Assembly (NCBI GenBank): GCA_903924985.1
Contig: CAIYDT010000083.1
Span: forward strand, 1 to 64,000
DNA length: 64,000 bases
Reading direction: 5' to 3'
DNA from: an uncultured Acetobacteraceae bacterium
Lineage (GTDB): Bacteria; Pseudomonadota; Alphaproteobacteria; Acetobacterales; Acetobacteraceae
Of the stretch, positions 42,648 to 52,015 are shown piece after piece. The notes under the pieces are model-generated. The model was given only the letters and a program-made list of their open reading frames with translations, was not told the origin of the DNA and made no database searches. A program made the position numbers and the translations under genes. Position 1 is the stretch's first letter; each line of letters starts with the position of its first letter.

Positions 42648-44497
42648 TAGACCGTATCGAAGGCCTCCAGCGGGTTAACGATTTCGTCGTCAAGTTCGCG
42701 AACGTGAACGGGTCCGGTTCGGCCAGCGCCAACGCGCTGTTCGTCAAATCGGTGCTGCGCATGGGTATCTCGGCGACCCCCCGGAATATCTTTCCGTCCA
42801 ACATCCAGGGTCTCCCGACCTGGTACGAGGTGCGGATTTCCGAAGCCGGTTACCTCGGCGCGCGTGGCGGCGGACCCGACCTCATGGTCGCGATGAACCC
42901 GCAGACCTGGGACAAGGACGTCAAGGGCATCGAGCCCGGCGGGTACCTGTTCTACGACAACACCAAGCCGATGCCGGAATCGAAGTTCCGTCCCGATGTG
43001 GTTACGATCGGCGTGCCGCTGACCCGCATGACGAATGAGGCGTACAGCAATCCGCGCCAGCGTCAGCTGTTTAAGAATATCGTCGGCTTGGGCGCTTTAT
43101 CGGCGCTGCTGGACATGGATCCGGCGGTGATCGAGCAGCTGCTGGCCGAGCAGTTCAAGAACCGCGACAAGCTGATCGAAGCCAATGTGCAGGCGCTGCA
43201 CATGGGCCGCGACTGGGTGAAAGCCAATCTGGACTGCCCGATCGGCCTGATGCTGCGCAAGGCGGACTCGGTCGGCGACCGCATCTTCATCGATGGCAAC
43301 AGTGCCGCGGCTTTGGGCGCGGTGTATGGCGGTGCCACGGTCTGCGCCTGGTACCCGATCACGCCGTCCTCGTCTTTGGCCGAAGCGTTCTCCAATTATT
43401 GCAACCGCATGCGGGTGGATAAGGCGACCGGCAAGAACAATTTTGCCATCGTGCAGGCTGAGGATGAATTAGCGTCCATCGGCATGGTCATCGGCGCCGC
43501 CTGGAACGGCGCGCGGTCGTTTACCGCGACCTCCGGCCCCGGCATTTCGCTGATGCAGGAGTTCATCGGTCTGGCGTATTTCGCCGAAATCCCGGCCGTC
43601 ATCATGGATGTGCAGCGCTCCGGCCCGTCCACCGGCATGCCGACCCGTACGCAGCAGACCGATCTGACGATCTGCGCCTATGCCAGCCACGGCGACACCA
43701 AGCACGTGCTGCTGATCCCCGAAGACCCGCATGAGTGCTTCGAGTTCGGCGCCCTGGCGTTCGATCTGGCGGACCGGTTGCAGACTCCTATTTTCGTGAT
43801 GCTCGACCTCGAAATCGGCATGAACGAACGGCTGACGAAGCCCTTCGCATGGGATGACAGTCGCAAGATGGACCGCGGTAAGGTCATGACCGCCGAACAA
43901 CTCCAGGCCGGCGCGAAGTTCGGACGCTATCTGGATGTCGATAACGACGGCATTGCCTACCGCACCTATCCCGGCACGCATCCGACCAAGGGCGCGTTCT
44001 TCACCCGCGGCACATCGAAGGACTCGATGGCCCGCTACTCGGAAGAAGGTCCCGACTACCAGGAGAATATGGAGCGGCTGCTGAAGAAGCACCGCACCGC
44101 CCGTTCCCTGGTGCCGCCCGCGATCGAGACGAAAGCCGCCAAGCCGACCAAGTACGGCGCGATCTACTTCGGCTCCACCAGCCCGGCAATCACCGAAGCC
44201 GACGAGCAACTGACCGCCAGGGGCGTGTCGCTCGACCTGTTGCGCTTGCGCGCCTTCCCCTTCGGGCCGGAAGTCGAAGCCTTCATCGAAGCGCATGAAA
44301 CAGTGTTCGTGGTGGAACAGAACCGCGACGGCCAAATGCGCTCGATGTTGATCAATGAGCTGGAAATCAACCCGAAGAAGCTGGCCAAGATCGTGCACTA
44401 CGACGGCACGCCGATCACCGCCCGCTTCATCGCCGGTGCCATTGGCGCCACCCTGAACATCGATACGTCCGCCAAGCTGCCCGAGGTGGTGTCATGA
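42635..44497 (+). CDS. korA: 2-oxoacid:acceptor oxidoreductase, fused gamma-alpha subunit (KorA-like)
   Basis: A 620-residue subunit. The N-terminal ~190 residues are the gamma domain (FVVKFANVNGSGSASANAL, SEAGYLGARGGGPD); the rest is the alpha/pyrimidine-binding domain (GAVYGGATVCAWYPITPSSS, TATSGPGISLMQEFIGLAYF) and a C-terminal transketolase-C-like domain. Family members oxidatively decarboxylate 2-oxoglutarate or other 2-oxoacids to acyl-CoA while reducing ferredoxin. It overlaps the beta-subunit gene by 4 bp (ATGA). Confidence 0.88.
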   Translation: MLQVVDRIEGLQRVNDFVVKFANVNGSGSASANALFVKSVLRMGISATPRNIFPSNIQGLPTWYEVRISEAGYLGARGGGPDLMVAMNPQTWDKDVKGIEPGGYLFYDNTKPMPESKFRPDVVTIGVPLTRMTNEAYSNPRQRQLFKNIVGLGALSALLDMDPAVIEQLLAEQFKNRDKLIEANVQALHMGRDWVKANLDCPIGLMLRKADSVGDRIFIDGNSAAALGAVYGGATVCAWYPITPSSSLAEAFSNYCNRMRVDKATGKNNFAIVQAEDELASIGMVIGAAWNGARSFTATSGPGISLMQEFIGLAYFAEIPAVIMDVQRSGPSTGMPTRTQQTDLTICAYASHGDTKHVLLIPEDPHECFEFGALAFDLADRLQTPIFVMLDLEIGMNERLTKPFAWDDSRKMDRGKVMTAEQLQAGAKFGRYLDVDNDGIAYRTYPGTHPTKGAFFTRGTSKDSMARYSEEGPDYQENMERLLKKHRTARSLVPPAIETKAAKPTKYGAIYFGSTSPAITEADEQLTARGVSLDLLRLRAFPFGPEVEAFIEAHETVFVVEQNRDGQMRSMLINELEINPKKLAKIVHYDGTPITARFIAGAIGATLNIDTSAKLPEVVS

Positions 44498-45549
44498 CCT
44501 TCATCCCGAAGCCCAAACTCCACCACCCCGACCTGCAAAAGAACGCGCTCGGCTATACGCGCCGCGACTACGAAGGGCCTGTGTCCACGCTTTGCGCCGG
44601 CTGCGGCCATGACAGCATCAGCGCGGCCATCGTGCGGGCGTGCTTCGAGCTGGATATCGAGCCGCACCGCGTCGCCAAGATGTCGGGCATCGGCTGCTCG
44701 TCCAAGACGCCGACCTATTTCCTGGGCGCCTCGCACGGATTCAATTCGGTGCACGGGCGCATGCCTTCGGTCGCGACCGGCGCCAATCTGGCGAACAAGG
44801 ATCTGATCTACCTCGGCGTGTCCGGCGACGGCGACAGTGCGTCCATCGGCATCGGCCAGTTCGCCCATGCCATGCGGCGCGGCGTCAACATGGTCTACAT
44901 CGTCGAGAACAACGGCGTGTACGGCCTGACCAAGGGCCAGTTCTCGGCAACGTCCGACAAGGGCGCCAAGTCCAAGCGCGGCGTGGTCAACAGCGATGAG
45001 GCCATCGACCTCGTGGGCATGGCCCTACAGCTGGGCGCGACCTTCGTGGCTCGCAGCTTCTCCGGCGACAAGGCTCAGCTCGTGCCGCTGATCGAGGCCG
45101 CGTTGAAACATGAAGGCATCGCGTTCATCGACTGCATCTCCCCCTGCGTGGCGTTCAATAACCACGAGGGTTCGACCAAGAGCTTCGACTACGTGCGCGA
45201 GCACAATGAGGCCCTGAATTCCCTGGATGTCATCACCGGGCGCTCGGAAATCACCGTGGACTACGCGCCGGGCACGCTGGAGATGGTGACGCAGCACGAC
45301 GGCTCCGTCCTGCAGCTCCGCAAGCTGCACACCAGCTACGACGTCAACGACCGCGTCGCCGCTTTGACCTACATGCAGCAGCGCGCCGCGGCCGGGGAGA
45401 TCGTGACGGGTCTGCTGTATGTCGATCCGAATCCCCGCGATCTGCACGCGCATCTGAAGACGGTCGACAAGCCGTTGAACGAGCTGGACGAAATGGCGCT
45501 GATTCCTGGGGCACGTGCGCTGGACCGGATCAACGCCGGGCTGCGGTAA
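44494..45549 (+). CDS. korB: 2-oxoacid:acceptor oxidoreductase, beta subunit (KorB-like)
   Basis: A 351-residue thiamine-diphosphate-binding subunit. CAGCGHDSI, the SGIGCSSKTP loop and the TPP/Mg motif SGDGDSASIG...NNGVYGLTKG are all present. With korA it forms the catalytic core; the upstream FAD/Fe-S protein is the likely electron outlet, since no stand-alone ferredoxin gene is in the operon. 2-Oxoglutarate is the most common substrate of this subgroup but is not proved here. Confidence 0.9.
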   Translation: MTFIPKPKLHHPDLQKNALGYTRRDYEGPVSTLCAGCGHDSISAAIVRACFELDIEPHRVAKMSGIGCSSKTPTYFLGASHGFNSVHGRMPSVATGANLANKDLIYLGVSGDGDSASIGIGQFAHAMRRGVNMVYIVENNGVYGLTKGQFSATSDKGAKSKRGVVNSDEAIDLVGMALQLGATFVARSFSGDKAQLVPLIEAALKHEGIAFIDCISPCVAFNNHEGSTKSFDYVREHNEALNSLDVITGRSEITVDYAPGTLEMVTQHDGSVLQLRKLHTSYDVNDRVAALTYMQQRAAAGEIVTGLLYVDPNPRDLHAHLKTVDKPLNELDEMALIPGARALDRINAGLR

Positions 45550-45559
45550 CGTGCCTCCC

Positions 45560-45662
45560 CCATCATGGTCGGGCTTGACCCGACCACCTCGGGCCAGTGT
45601 GTTACAAGAACGCGCCGTGCCACCACTTCCTGAGATGGTCGGGTCAAGCCCGACCATGATGG
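45560..45662. repeat. Perfect 27-bp inverted repeat, REP/BIME-like
   Basis: The arm at 45560-45586 (core TGGTCGGGCTTGACCCGACC + A) is the exact reverse complement of the arm at 45636-45662; 49 bp separate them. Each arm is itself palindromic (TGGTCGGG...CCCGACCA). It lies between korB and the dehalogenase, where it can act as a terminator or an mRNA end. A degenerate relative of one arm appears near 47478-47498. Confidence 0.85.
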
Positions 45663-45669
45663 TAAGCGA

Positions 45670-46371
45670 ATGGCCATGACGTCTGACTTCGCCGGCATCA
45701 AAACCCTCATGTTCGACCAGTACGGCACCCTGGTCGACATGCAAGGTGGTCTGATCGAGGTCGCGAAACCCTACCTCGCCTCCAAAGGCTGGGCCGGTAG
45801 CGCCAATTCCTTCGTCACCTGGTGGCGCCGCACGCACTACGAAAACTCCATGATCGATGCCCTGCTGCACAAGCAGCACATGCCCTACCGCGAGATCGGG
45901 CATCTATCGGTCACCCAGGTGCTGAACCGAGCGGGGATCGAACACACCCGCCAGGAAGTCGAAGCGCTGGTGGCGAGCATCGAACGCCTGAAACCCTTCC
46001 CGGAAATTCCCGTCGCCCTGGATCGCCTCCGCACCAAATACCAGATCGCGGTGCTGTCGAACGGCGACCCCGACATGCTGGAAGCCGCCAAGGCGCATCA
46101 TGGCCTGGCATACGACCACACCATCTCGGTCGCCGAGGCCAATGCCTTCAAACCGCACGTCGCGACCTACACCAAAGCCGCCGAAATCCTCGGGCTGCGC
46201 ATGGACGAAATCCTGTTTGTCGCCAACCACGAGTTCGACTGTGTCGGCGCCAAGGCCGCCGGCATGCGCGCCGCCTTCATCGACCGCCGCCAGCGGCCCT
46301 TCGCGTCATGGCCTTATCAGCCGGACGTCATCGTGCGAGACATGACGGCGCTGGCCGACCTGCTGGTCTGA
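45670..46371 (+). CDS. Haloacid dehalogenase type II (HAD superfamily)
   Basis: A 233-residue HAD hydrolase. Nucleophile motif FDQYGTLVD, motif II VLSNGDPDML, a Lys in FKPHVATYT and the acidic motif HEFDCVGAKAAGM are in the order and spacing of L-2-haloacid dehalogenases. It would replace a halogen with hydroxyl on small 2-haloacids, feeding the 2-hydroxyacid dehydrogenase encoded 24 bp downstream. A second ATG at 45676 is an alternative start. Confidence 0.8.
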   Translation: MAMTSDFAGIKTLMFDQYGTLVDMQGGLIEVAKPYLASKGWAGSANSFVTWWRRTHYENSMIDALLHKQHMPYREIGHLSVTQVLNRAGIEHTRQEVEALVASIERLKPFPEIPVALDRLRTKYQIAVLSNGDPDMLEAAKAHHGLAYDHTISVAEANAFKPHVATYTKAAEILGLRMDEILFVANHEFDCVGAKAAGMRAAFIDRRQRPFASWPYQPDVIVRDMTALADLLV

Positions 46372-46395
46372 ACCGAAAAACGGGGGAAACACACC

Positions 46396-47409
46396 ATGAC
46401 CTTCACCGTCCTCTACACCGACAAGATCTACGCCGACGACAGCGTCGAACGCCGCATATATGGCCCCGACGTCCGGGTGATTTTTCCTCCAGCCCCCACC
46501 AACGGCGTCGCGGACCTGTCCGATGAAGACTGCGCCGCCGCCGACGGGCTGATGACCCTGCGCCACCGCGTCACCGCCAAGGATTTCGAGCGTTTCCCCA
46601 AACTCCGCGCCGTGTGCCGCATGGGTGTGGGCTACGACAGCATCGACCGCATCGCCGCCAATGGTCGCCAGATCATGGTCCTCAACGTGCCCGATTATGG
46701 CACGACCGAGGTCGCGGACCATGCCATCTCCCTCGCGATGGCGCTGCGGCGCGGCCTGTTCATGCATCTGGAGGCGCAGCGCGCCGACCCGCCCGCCGCG
46801 TGGAAATACATCGACGACCCCTTGGTGCGCCGCTCGTCCGTCCAGACCTTCGGCATCGTCGGCATGGGCCGCATCGCCACCGCCGTCGCCCTGCGCGCCA
46901 AGGCCTTCGGCTTCCGCGTCGTGTTCTACGACCCGCTGTTGCCGAACGGGGTGGAGCTGGGCTTGGGAATCGGCCGAGCGCCGACGCTGGAAGCGCTGCT
47001 GGAGCAGACGGACACGCTATCCATCCACGTGCCGCTGACCCCTGACACCCGCAACATGATCGACGATCGCGCCTTGTCGCTGCTGCCCAAGGGGGCCGTG
47101 CTGGTGAACACCGCGCGCGGCCCGATCGTCGATATCGATGCCGTGGCGAAGCACCTGAAAAGCGGCCATCTGGCCGGCGTGGGCCTGGACGTGGTGCCGG
47201 TCGAACCCCCGGTCGAGCCGGTTCCCGAACTCATCCGCGCCTTCCGCGCTCGGGAGCCCTGGACCATCGGCCGGCTGATCATCACCCCGCATTCGGCATT
47301 CTACACCCCACAAGCCTGGGACGACATCCGCTCTAAATCGGCGGAAACGATGCGCGCGGCGTTGCTCGGCCCGAAGCCTCAGAACGTGATCCCACCTGAC
47401 TCGTACTGA
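46396..47409 (+). CDS. D-isomer-specific 2-hydroxyacid dehydrogenase (C-terminal-binding-protein type)
   Basis: A 337-residue NAD(P)-dependent dehydrogenase. The Rossmann motif is GIVGMGRIAT, with Ala in place of the third glycine; catalytic Arg lies in NTARGPIVD and the His in TPHSAFYT. It follows the dehalogenase closely with ribosome site GGGGGAAA and may oxidise the 2-hydroxyacid that enzyme makes. Substrate not proved. Confidence 0.82.
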   Translation: MTFTVLYTDKIYADDSVERRIYGPDVRVIFPPAPTNGVADLSDEDCAAADGLMTLRHRVTAKDFERFPKLRAVCRMGVGYDSIDRIAANGRQIMVLNVPDYGTTEVADHAISLAMALRRGLFMHLEAQRADPPAAWKYIDDPLVRRSSVQTFGIVGMGRIATAVALRAKAFGFRVVFYDPLLPNGVELGLGIGRAPTLEALLEQTDTLSIHVPLTPDTRNMIDDRALSLLPKGAVLVNTARGPIVDIDAVAKHLKSGHLAGVGLDVVPVEPPVEPVPELIRAFRAREPWTIGRLIITPHSAFYTPQAWDDIRSKSAETMRAALLGPKPQNVIPPDSY

Positions 47410-47537
47410 GGCGGGAAAGGGGGGCACATCATTGGCTAAAGGTTAGCGTGTGGCGGGGCCCCGGCCTCGCCCATTCGTCATGGTCAGGCCAGACCACAAC
47501 GGTGAAGGGTGGTCACGACGCCCAAAGTCAGCACGCA

Positions 47538-48521
47538 TTACCGCACCAGCTCCCGGTGTTCCGGGTCGACCATGCCGCTTCCACCCAGCGTCACGACATT
47601 TCCCACCAGCCGGTTGCCCGTCAGAGTAACCGGGGTGAGAGTGCTGTTGCGCACGAAAATGGTCGGTTCCGGCAGCACGCTGGTGAACTGGTTGTCGCGT
47701 ACGATCAGCAGGTTGGTTGGGTTGGTCACGCCCTCTACCCCGATAGAAATCGCCACCGCGAGGTTGCTGCTGTTTGCGCCTTTCTGCAGCACATTGTCCT
47801 GGATCAGGACATTGCCCCCATTCGGGATATCGATCGAATAGCTGGACGTCCCGCTATCGCCATCCGCGATCTCATTGGCGGCGATCACCGTGTTGCGCGC
47901 GCGGGATTTCACGTGGTGTGCGGTCCTGGTATCCAGAAAGTGGCAGTGCTCGACATCCAGCAGCGCGATCGGGGTGCCGGCATAAACGCCATGGGCGCAG
48001 GCGCCCTCGCACGATCCGTTGCCGCGGAACGCGCTCGCGGTAATCCGCACTTGGCTCGTTGGGCCGCCGCCCAGCAGGATGCCATTTTCGTTATCCAGGA
48101 ACCGGCTGTTCTCGATGGTCAGATTTGCGCCCTGGCCCAGGATGCCGGCGGCGGTGTGAAACTTGCCTCGCGCGCCGCTGAAGGTGATGTTGCGGATGGT
48201 GATGTCCTCACCTGTGATAATAAAAATGCCGCGTTCCAGGCAGACCTTGTTGGCGATAATCACCCCCCGCCCGTGCCCCTCGATCGTCAGATGGGCAGCA
48301 CGCCAGATCGAGCAGTCCCGGTAGAGGCCGGGCTCGATCACGACTTGGTCCCCGTCGCGCGCGATGGCGGCGGCCTGGCTTGGCAGCTTGAACGGTCCGT
48401 TCGGCCCAACCTGGATGATGCGGGCGAGCGCCGCATGGCCGCTACAGCCGAGCAGCATCAGCGTTGCGAGAACAAAAGCGACTGCGCTATGCCGGGGGAG
48501 AACGGGCCTTTCGTCGGTCAT
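47538..48521 (-). CDS. Secreted parallel beta-helix protein (pectate-lyase-like fold)
   Basis: A 327-residue protein with a signal sequence (possible lipobox MLLGC) followed by regularly spaced beta-helix coils rich in Asn and Gly (ITIRNITFSGARGKF, LTIENSRFLDNENGILLGG, VLIQDNVLQKG, LLIVRDNQF). The fold is that of right-handed parallel beta-helix enzymes acting on polysaccharides. No catalytic set can be assigned. It is divergent from the GT4 gene 37 bp away, in a surface-glycan block. Confidence 0.75.
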   Translation of the reverse strand: MTDERPVLPRHSAVAFVLATLMLLGCSGHAALARIIQVGPNGPFKLPSQAAAIARDGDQVVIEPGLYRDCSIWRAAHLTIEGHGRGVIIANKVCLERGIFIITGEDITIRNITFSGARGKFHTAAGILGQGANLTIENSRFLDNENGILLGGGPTSQVRITASAFRGNGSCEGACAHGVYAGTPIALLDVEHCHFLDTRTAHHVKSRARNTVIAANEIADGDSGTSSYSIDIPNGGNVLIQDNVLQKGANSSNLAVAISIGVEGVTNPTNLLIVRDNQFTSVLPEPTIFVRNSTLTPVTLTGNRLVGNVVTLGGSGMVDPEHRELVR

Positions 48522-48558
48522 GATGGAGGCATCGTCCGAGGGGCCCGGGTAAGTCAAG

Positions 48559-49662
48559 ATGTTCGAACACCAAGCTACGTCTGACGCCCCGCTGGTGGTG
48601 CATGTGTTCCCCACCTTCGCGGTGGGCGGCGCGCAGGTGCGGTTCGCCGCCATTGCCAACCACTTCGGCAGCGCGTTCCGCCACATCGTGGTGGCGCTGG
48701 ACGGCAACCTGGAATGCCGGGAGCGGTTGAATGCCGACCTCGATGCCGTTTTTCCGATCGTGGACGCACCCAAAGGCTCGATGTTCGGTAACGCGCTGCG
48801 GTTCCGGCGGCTGTTGAAGCAATGGCGGCCGGACGTGCTGGTGACCGGCAATTGGGGCGCCATCGAATGGGCCATGGCCAACATCCCGCCCGTGACCCGC
48901 CACATTCACGTTGTGGACGGCTTCGGACCCGAGGAGCGGTCGGTGCAGATCCCCCGCCGTATCTGGACTCGCCGCCTGGTGCTGGCGCGCAGCCTGGTGG
49001 TTCTGCCGTCGCGCACTCTGGTGCGCATCGCGACGGAGATATGGAAGCTCAATTCGAGGTTTGTCCGCTACATCCCGAATGGCATCGACCTCGCCCGTTT
49101 CGCGGCGCAGGCCCGGACGCCGCACGATGGCCCACCCGTCATCGGCACCGTGGCGGCCTTGCGGAGGGAGAAGAACGTCGCGCGCCTGATCCGCGCCTTC
49201 GCAAGGGTGGTGTCGGAAACCCCCGCGCGACTGATCGTCGTGGGGGACGGGGAGGAACGGCCGGCGCTGACCGATCTCGCCGCCAGCCTGGGCGTGGCGG
49301 ATCACGTCACCTTCACCGGCCATCGCAATGACACGCCCGCGCTGTACGCCGGTTTCGACATTTTTGCCTTGTCGTCGGACACCGAACAAATGCCGCTATC
49401 CGTGATCGAGGCGATGGCCAGCGGCCTGCCGATTGTCTCCACTGGCGTCGGCGACGTCGGGGCGATGCTGGCCACCGAAAACGACCCGTTCGTCGTGCCG
49501 TTGGATGACGGCGCCATGGCTGACGCCCTGATCGCACTGCTGCGCGATCCCGTGCTCCGCGGCAGCCTCGGTGCGGCCAACCTCGAAAAGGCCCAGCGGG
49601 ATTTTGCCCAGGCGGCAATGTTCGAACGCTACCGCGCGTTGTGGATGGGGGAGGCGGGGTGA
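48559..49662 (+). CDS. GT4-family glycosyltransferase
   Basis: A 367-residue GT-B enzyme with N-terminal VVHVFPTFAVGGAQVR and a C-terminal donor motif SSDTEQMPLSVIEAMASGLPIVST. It starts a tight three-gene run: the next gene begins within its stop codon, and the third overlaps the second by 4 bp. It likely adds a sugar during polysaccharide synthesis alongside the FemAB-like acyltransferase. Confidence 0.85.
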   Translation: MFEHQATSDAPLVVHVFPTFAVGGAQVRFAAIANHFGSAFRHIVVALDGNLECRERLNADLDAVFPIVDAPKGSMFGNALRFRRLLKQWRPDVLVTGNWGAIEWAMANIPPVTRHIHVVDGFGPEERSVQIPRRIWTRRLVLARSLVVLPSRTLVRIATEIWKLNSRFVRYIPNGIDLARFAAQARTPHDGPPVIGTVAALRREKNVARLIRAFARVVSETPARLIVVGDGEERPALTDLAASLGVADHVTFTGHRNDTPALYAGFDIFALSSDTEQMPLSVIEAMASGLPIVSTGVGDVGAMLATENDPFVVPLDDGAMADALIALLRDPVLRGSLGAANLEKAQRDFAQAAMFERYRALWMGEAG

Positions 49663-50696
49663 TCCAGATCACCCTGTCGGAAGTCCGCGATTTCGCTGCA
49701 CTGGGCGTTCGGTGGCGGGCGCTGGAAGATCGTTCGGCCCCGTCCTTCTTCCAAAGCTGGACCTGGACCGGCTGCCTCGCGGAACAGCGCTTCCCCAATC
49801 CCATCCTTGTGGAGGCTTTGGATGCCGGCGAAACGGTTGGCCTCGCGCTGTTCAATCGCCGCCCCGGCTTCGTCCGCGATGTGCTGTTCCTCGGCGAAAC
49901 CGGGGCACTGCCGTGGGACCGGCTGACGATCGAGCACAACGGGCCGCTGGTCACGCAAGGCCATTCTGTCGAAGTCACCGCCGCGATCCTGCGCGCGGCC
50001 GCCAGACGCTACGATCTGGTCCTGAGCGGCATGGCTGGAACCGGGTCAGGCCGCGTCGTCAAATCCCAACCGGCCCCCTTCGCGGTTCCCGGCACAGCCT
50101 ATTTCGACCGCCGCGGCGCCAACACCCGACAGCAAATTCGGCGATCCGACCGGGACTTCGCGGCGTTCGGACCGCTCGCCATCGCCCGTGCCGAAACCGA
50201 GGCAACGGCGCACGTCTGGCTCGATGCGATGGCCGGGTTGCACCAGGCGACATGGATCGCACGCGGCAGGCCTGGCAGCTTCGCCGACCCATGCTTCGGC
50301 CGCTTCCACCACGAACTGATCCGGCGTGGCATGCCTCGCGATGAAATCGACCTGCTGCGCGTCACCGCGGGGGATCGGGTGGTCGGCATCCTGTACAATT
50401 TCCGATTTCGCGGCCGGGTGTCGTCCTACCAGAGTGGCTTTGCCTATGACGGTGGCGACCCACGCCTCAAACCCGGCCTGACCTGCCACCGCATGGCGAT
50501 CGAGGCCTACGGCCAGGATGGCATTTCGGTCTACGATTTCCTGGCGGGGGACGAACGCTATAAGCGCAGCCTGGCCGACGGGGTCGAGACGCTACATTGG
50601 GCTGTGGCAGGGCCTTGGTGGTCGCCCCGCATGGCGATCCACGCGGCAAGGGGCTGGGCGGGCCGGCTGCGCGATGCTTGGGTGTGCAGATCATGA
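49659..50696 (+). CDS. FemAB/GNAT-like acyltransferase
   Basis: A 345-residue protein from a GTG start overlapping the previous stop codon. The second half has the acetyltransferase-6/FemAB pattern (RQQIRRSDRDF, a long helix with LHQATW, VGILYNFRFRGRVSSYQSGF, YDFLAGDERYKRSL). Such proteins transfer amino-acyl or acyl groups to cell-wall or glycan substrates and are frequent in exosortase-linked polysaccharide loci. Substrate unknown. Confidence 0.75.
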   Translation: MIQITLSEVRDFAALGVRWRALEDRSAPSFFQSWTWTGCLAEQRFPNPILVEALDAGETVGLALFNRRPGFVRDVLFLGETGALPWDRLTIEHNGPLVTQGHSVEVTAAILRAAARRYDLVLSGMAGTGSGRVVKSQPAPFAVPGTAYFDRRGANTRQQIRRSDRDFAAFGPLAIARAETEATAHVWLDAMAGLHQATWIARGRPGSFADPCFGRFHHELIRRGMPRDEIDLLRVTAGDRVVGILYNFRFRGRVSSYQSGFAYDGGDPRLKPGLTCHRMAIEAYGQDGISVYDFLAGDERYKRSLADGVETLHWAVAGPWWSPRMAIHAARGWAGRLRDAWVCRS

Positions 50697-52015
50697 AGCG
50701 GTTCTCGGTTTCCACGACGTCGGCCCTGGCCCTGCTCGTTTTCGGGGGCGGGCAGGCAGAGGCCGCGCCGATCGCCGCGGTGGCCGATTCATTACTGTTT
50801 GGGACCACCGATCAGGCGGACGTCGTACGCGAAAGCCTGTCCCTCGGCGGACCTGTCACGCCCCTGATCGCCGGGGTGACGCGCGCGGCTGGCGCTGTTC
50901 CCGACAGGCCGACGATTGCCGACCCAAGCGCGCAGACGCCGAGTGCGACCTTCACATATCGGCCAGCGGTGTCGGTGAGGGGAGACAGCGGTTTCGTCGG
51001 TTCGCTGGCCCCGAACAGCCGGCGCAATCCCGGCAACATCAGCAACCTGCGGGGTACGGTTGGGTCGGCGGAGGCTGGCATATTCTCGGTGCCCGCCACT
51101 GAAATCCTGATCAATGAGACGCCGGCGCGCGCCTATAACTACATATTCCGGCCAAGCCCGACGGTCGGTTCGGTGCTGTCAGGTTCGGGTACCACCGTTA
51201 TCTTTCCGCGCGAGATGGCCGAGGATCATCCAGGCCATTCGGTTTTCATTGGGGTTCGGCCACCGGCGCCTGACCAAGACAGCGATGCGGCGGGGCGCCG
51301 AGTGTCTACCCTCAGCGCGACTCGTTCGGCGACACCGACGGTGGTCGTAACACCCCTTCCAGGCCCGAACCCTCAAGCCGCGGCGACCGCGGCAAGCCTG
51401 GGGTATCGGTTGGATACGGGGCTGATGACGACGATCGGGTTCTCCACGAAGGGTGTGCCGCCGACCCCCTTTCACCCCGGGGCCGCGTCATCTTCGTCTT
51501 TGGGGTATACCTACGTCCCGGTCGGGCGACGTCCGGCCCCGGACCTTCTCGCGGAGGCCGCTCGTGGCAGCACCCTGTCCGCCACGATTACGGCGCCGGG
51601 TGGCGATCCGGCCCGTCGCGATTGGCGGGATGGCGATCAGGCCGATCCGCGGGATGCCAACAATGACCTGGATGCTTCGCCTGTGTTGGCAAGCACCATG
51701 AGCGGAAATCTGTCGCGGGCGGGCGGGATCCGGCCGGGCGTTGCCACCGACATTTTCGTCGTCGCTGCACCGGACGCCGGACGGGACCGCCGCGTTGAGG
51801 AACTTGTTACCATCCCAATCCTGGTCAAAGGCGGATTGGCCGAACGCGGCAGCGCCGGTAAGTCGATGCTGTCCGCGTCCCAGGCCGCCGAAATGGACCA
51901 AGGCAATGCCCTGATCCGATACGGGCTGGCCGCGACGGCCGTGCTGTTGCCGGCGGGTCTCGCCTTCCTTGGCTTTCGCATGGTCAGGCGGGCTGCTTTA
52001 CGCCGGTTAGGTTGA
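50693..52015 (+). CDS. Exported protein with C-terminal membrane anchor and basic tail, unknown function
   Basis: A 440-residue protein with an N-terminal signal peptide (cleavage near GGGQAEAA), a long low-complexity Ser/Thr/Pro/Ala-rich body with imperfect repeats (LSATRSATPTVVV; SLGYTYVPVGRRPAP; STLSATITAPGG), and a C-terminal hydrophobic helix containing LLPAGLAFLGF followed by MVRRAALRR. The arrangement of a small motif, a helix and an Arg cluster recalls sorting tails (PEP-CTERM/VPLPA-CTERM), although the Pro lies within the helix rather than before it. It overlaps the acyltransferase gene by ATGA. Codon use matches the neighbours. Confidence 0.6.
   Translation: MKRFSVSTTSALALLVFGGGQAEAAPIAAVADSLLFGTTDQADVVRESLSLGGPVTPLIAGVTRAAGAVPDRPTIADPSAQTPSATFTYRPAVSVRGDSGFVGSLAPNSRRNPGNISNLRGTVGSAEAGIFSVPATEILINETPARAYNYIFRPSPTVGSVLSGSGTTVIFPREMAEDHPGHSVFIGVRPPAPDQDSDAAGRRVSTLSATRSATPTVVVTPLPGPNPQAAATAASLGYRLDTGLMTTIGFSTKGVPPTPFHPGAASSSSLGYTYVPVGRRPAPDLLAEAARGSTLSATITAPGGDPARRDWRDGDQADPRDANNDLDASPVLASTMSGNLSRAGGIRPGVATDIFVVAAPDAGRDRRVEELVTIPILVKGGLAERGSAGKSMLSASQAAEMDQGNALIRYGLAATAVLLPAGLAFLGFRMVRRAALRRLG

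Noticed and set aside
50604-50622. Sigma-54-like promoter (TGGCAG-N4-TTGG) before the exported protein gene
   Set aside because: It lies inside the coding region of the acyltransferase and lacks the essential GC at -12; one weak match is expected by chance.
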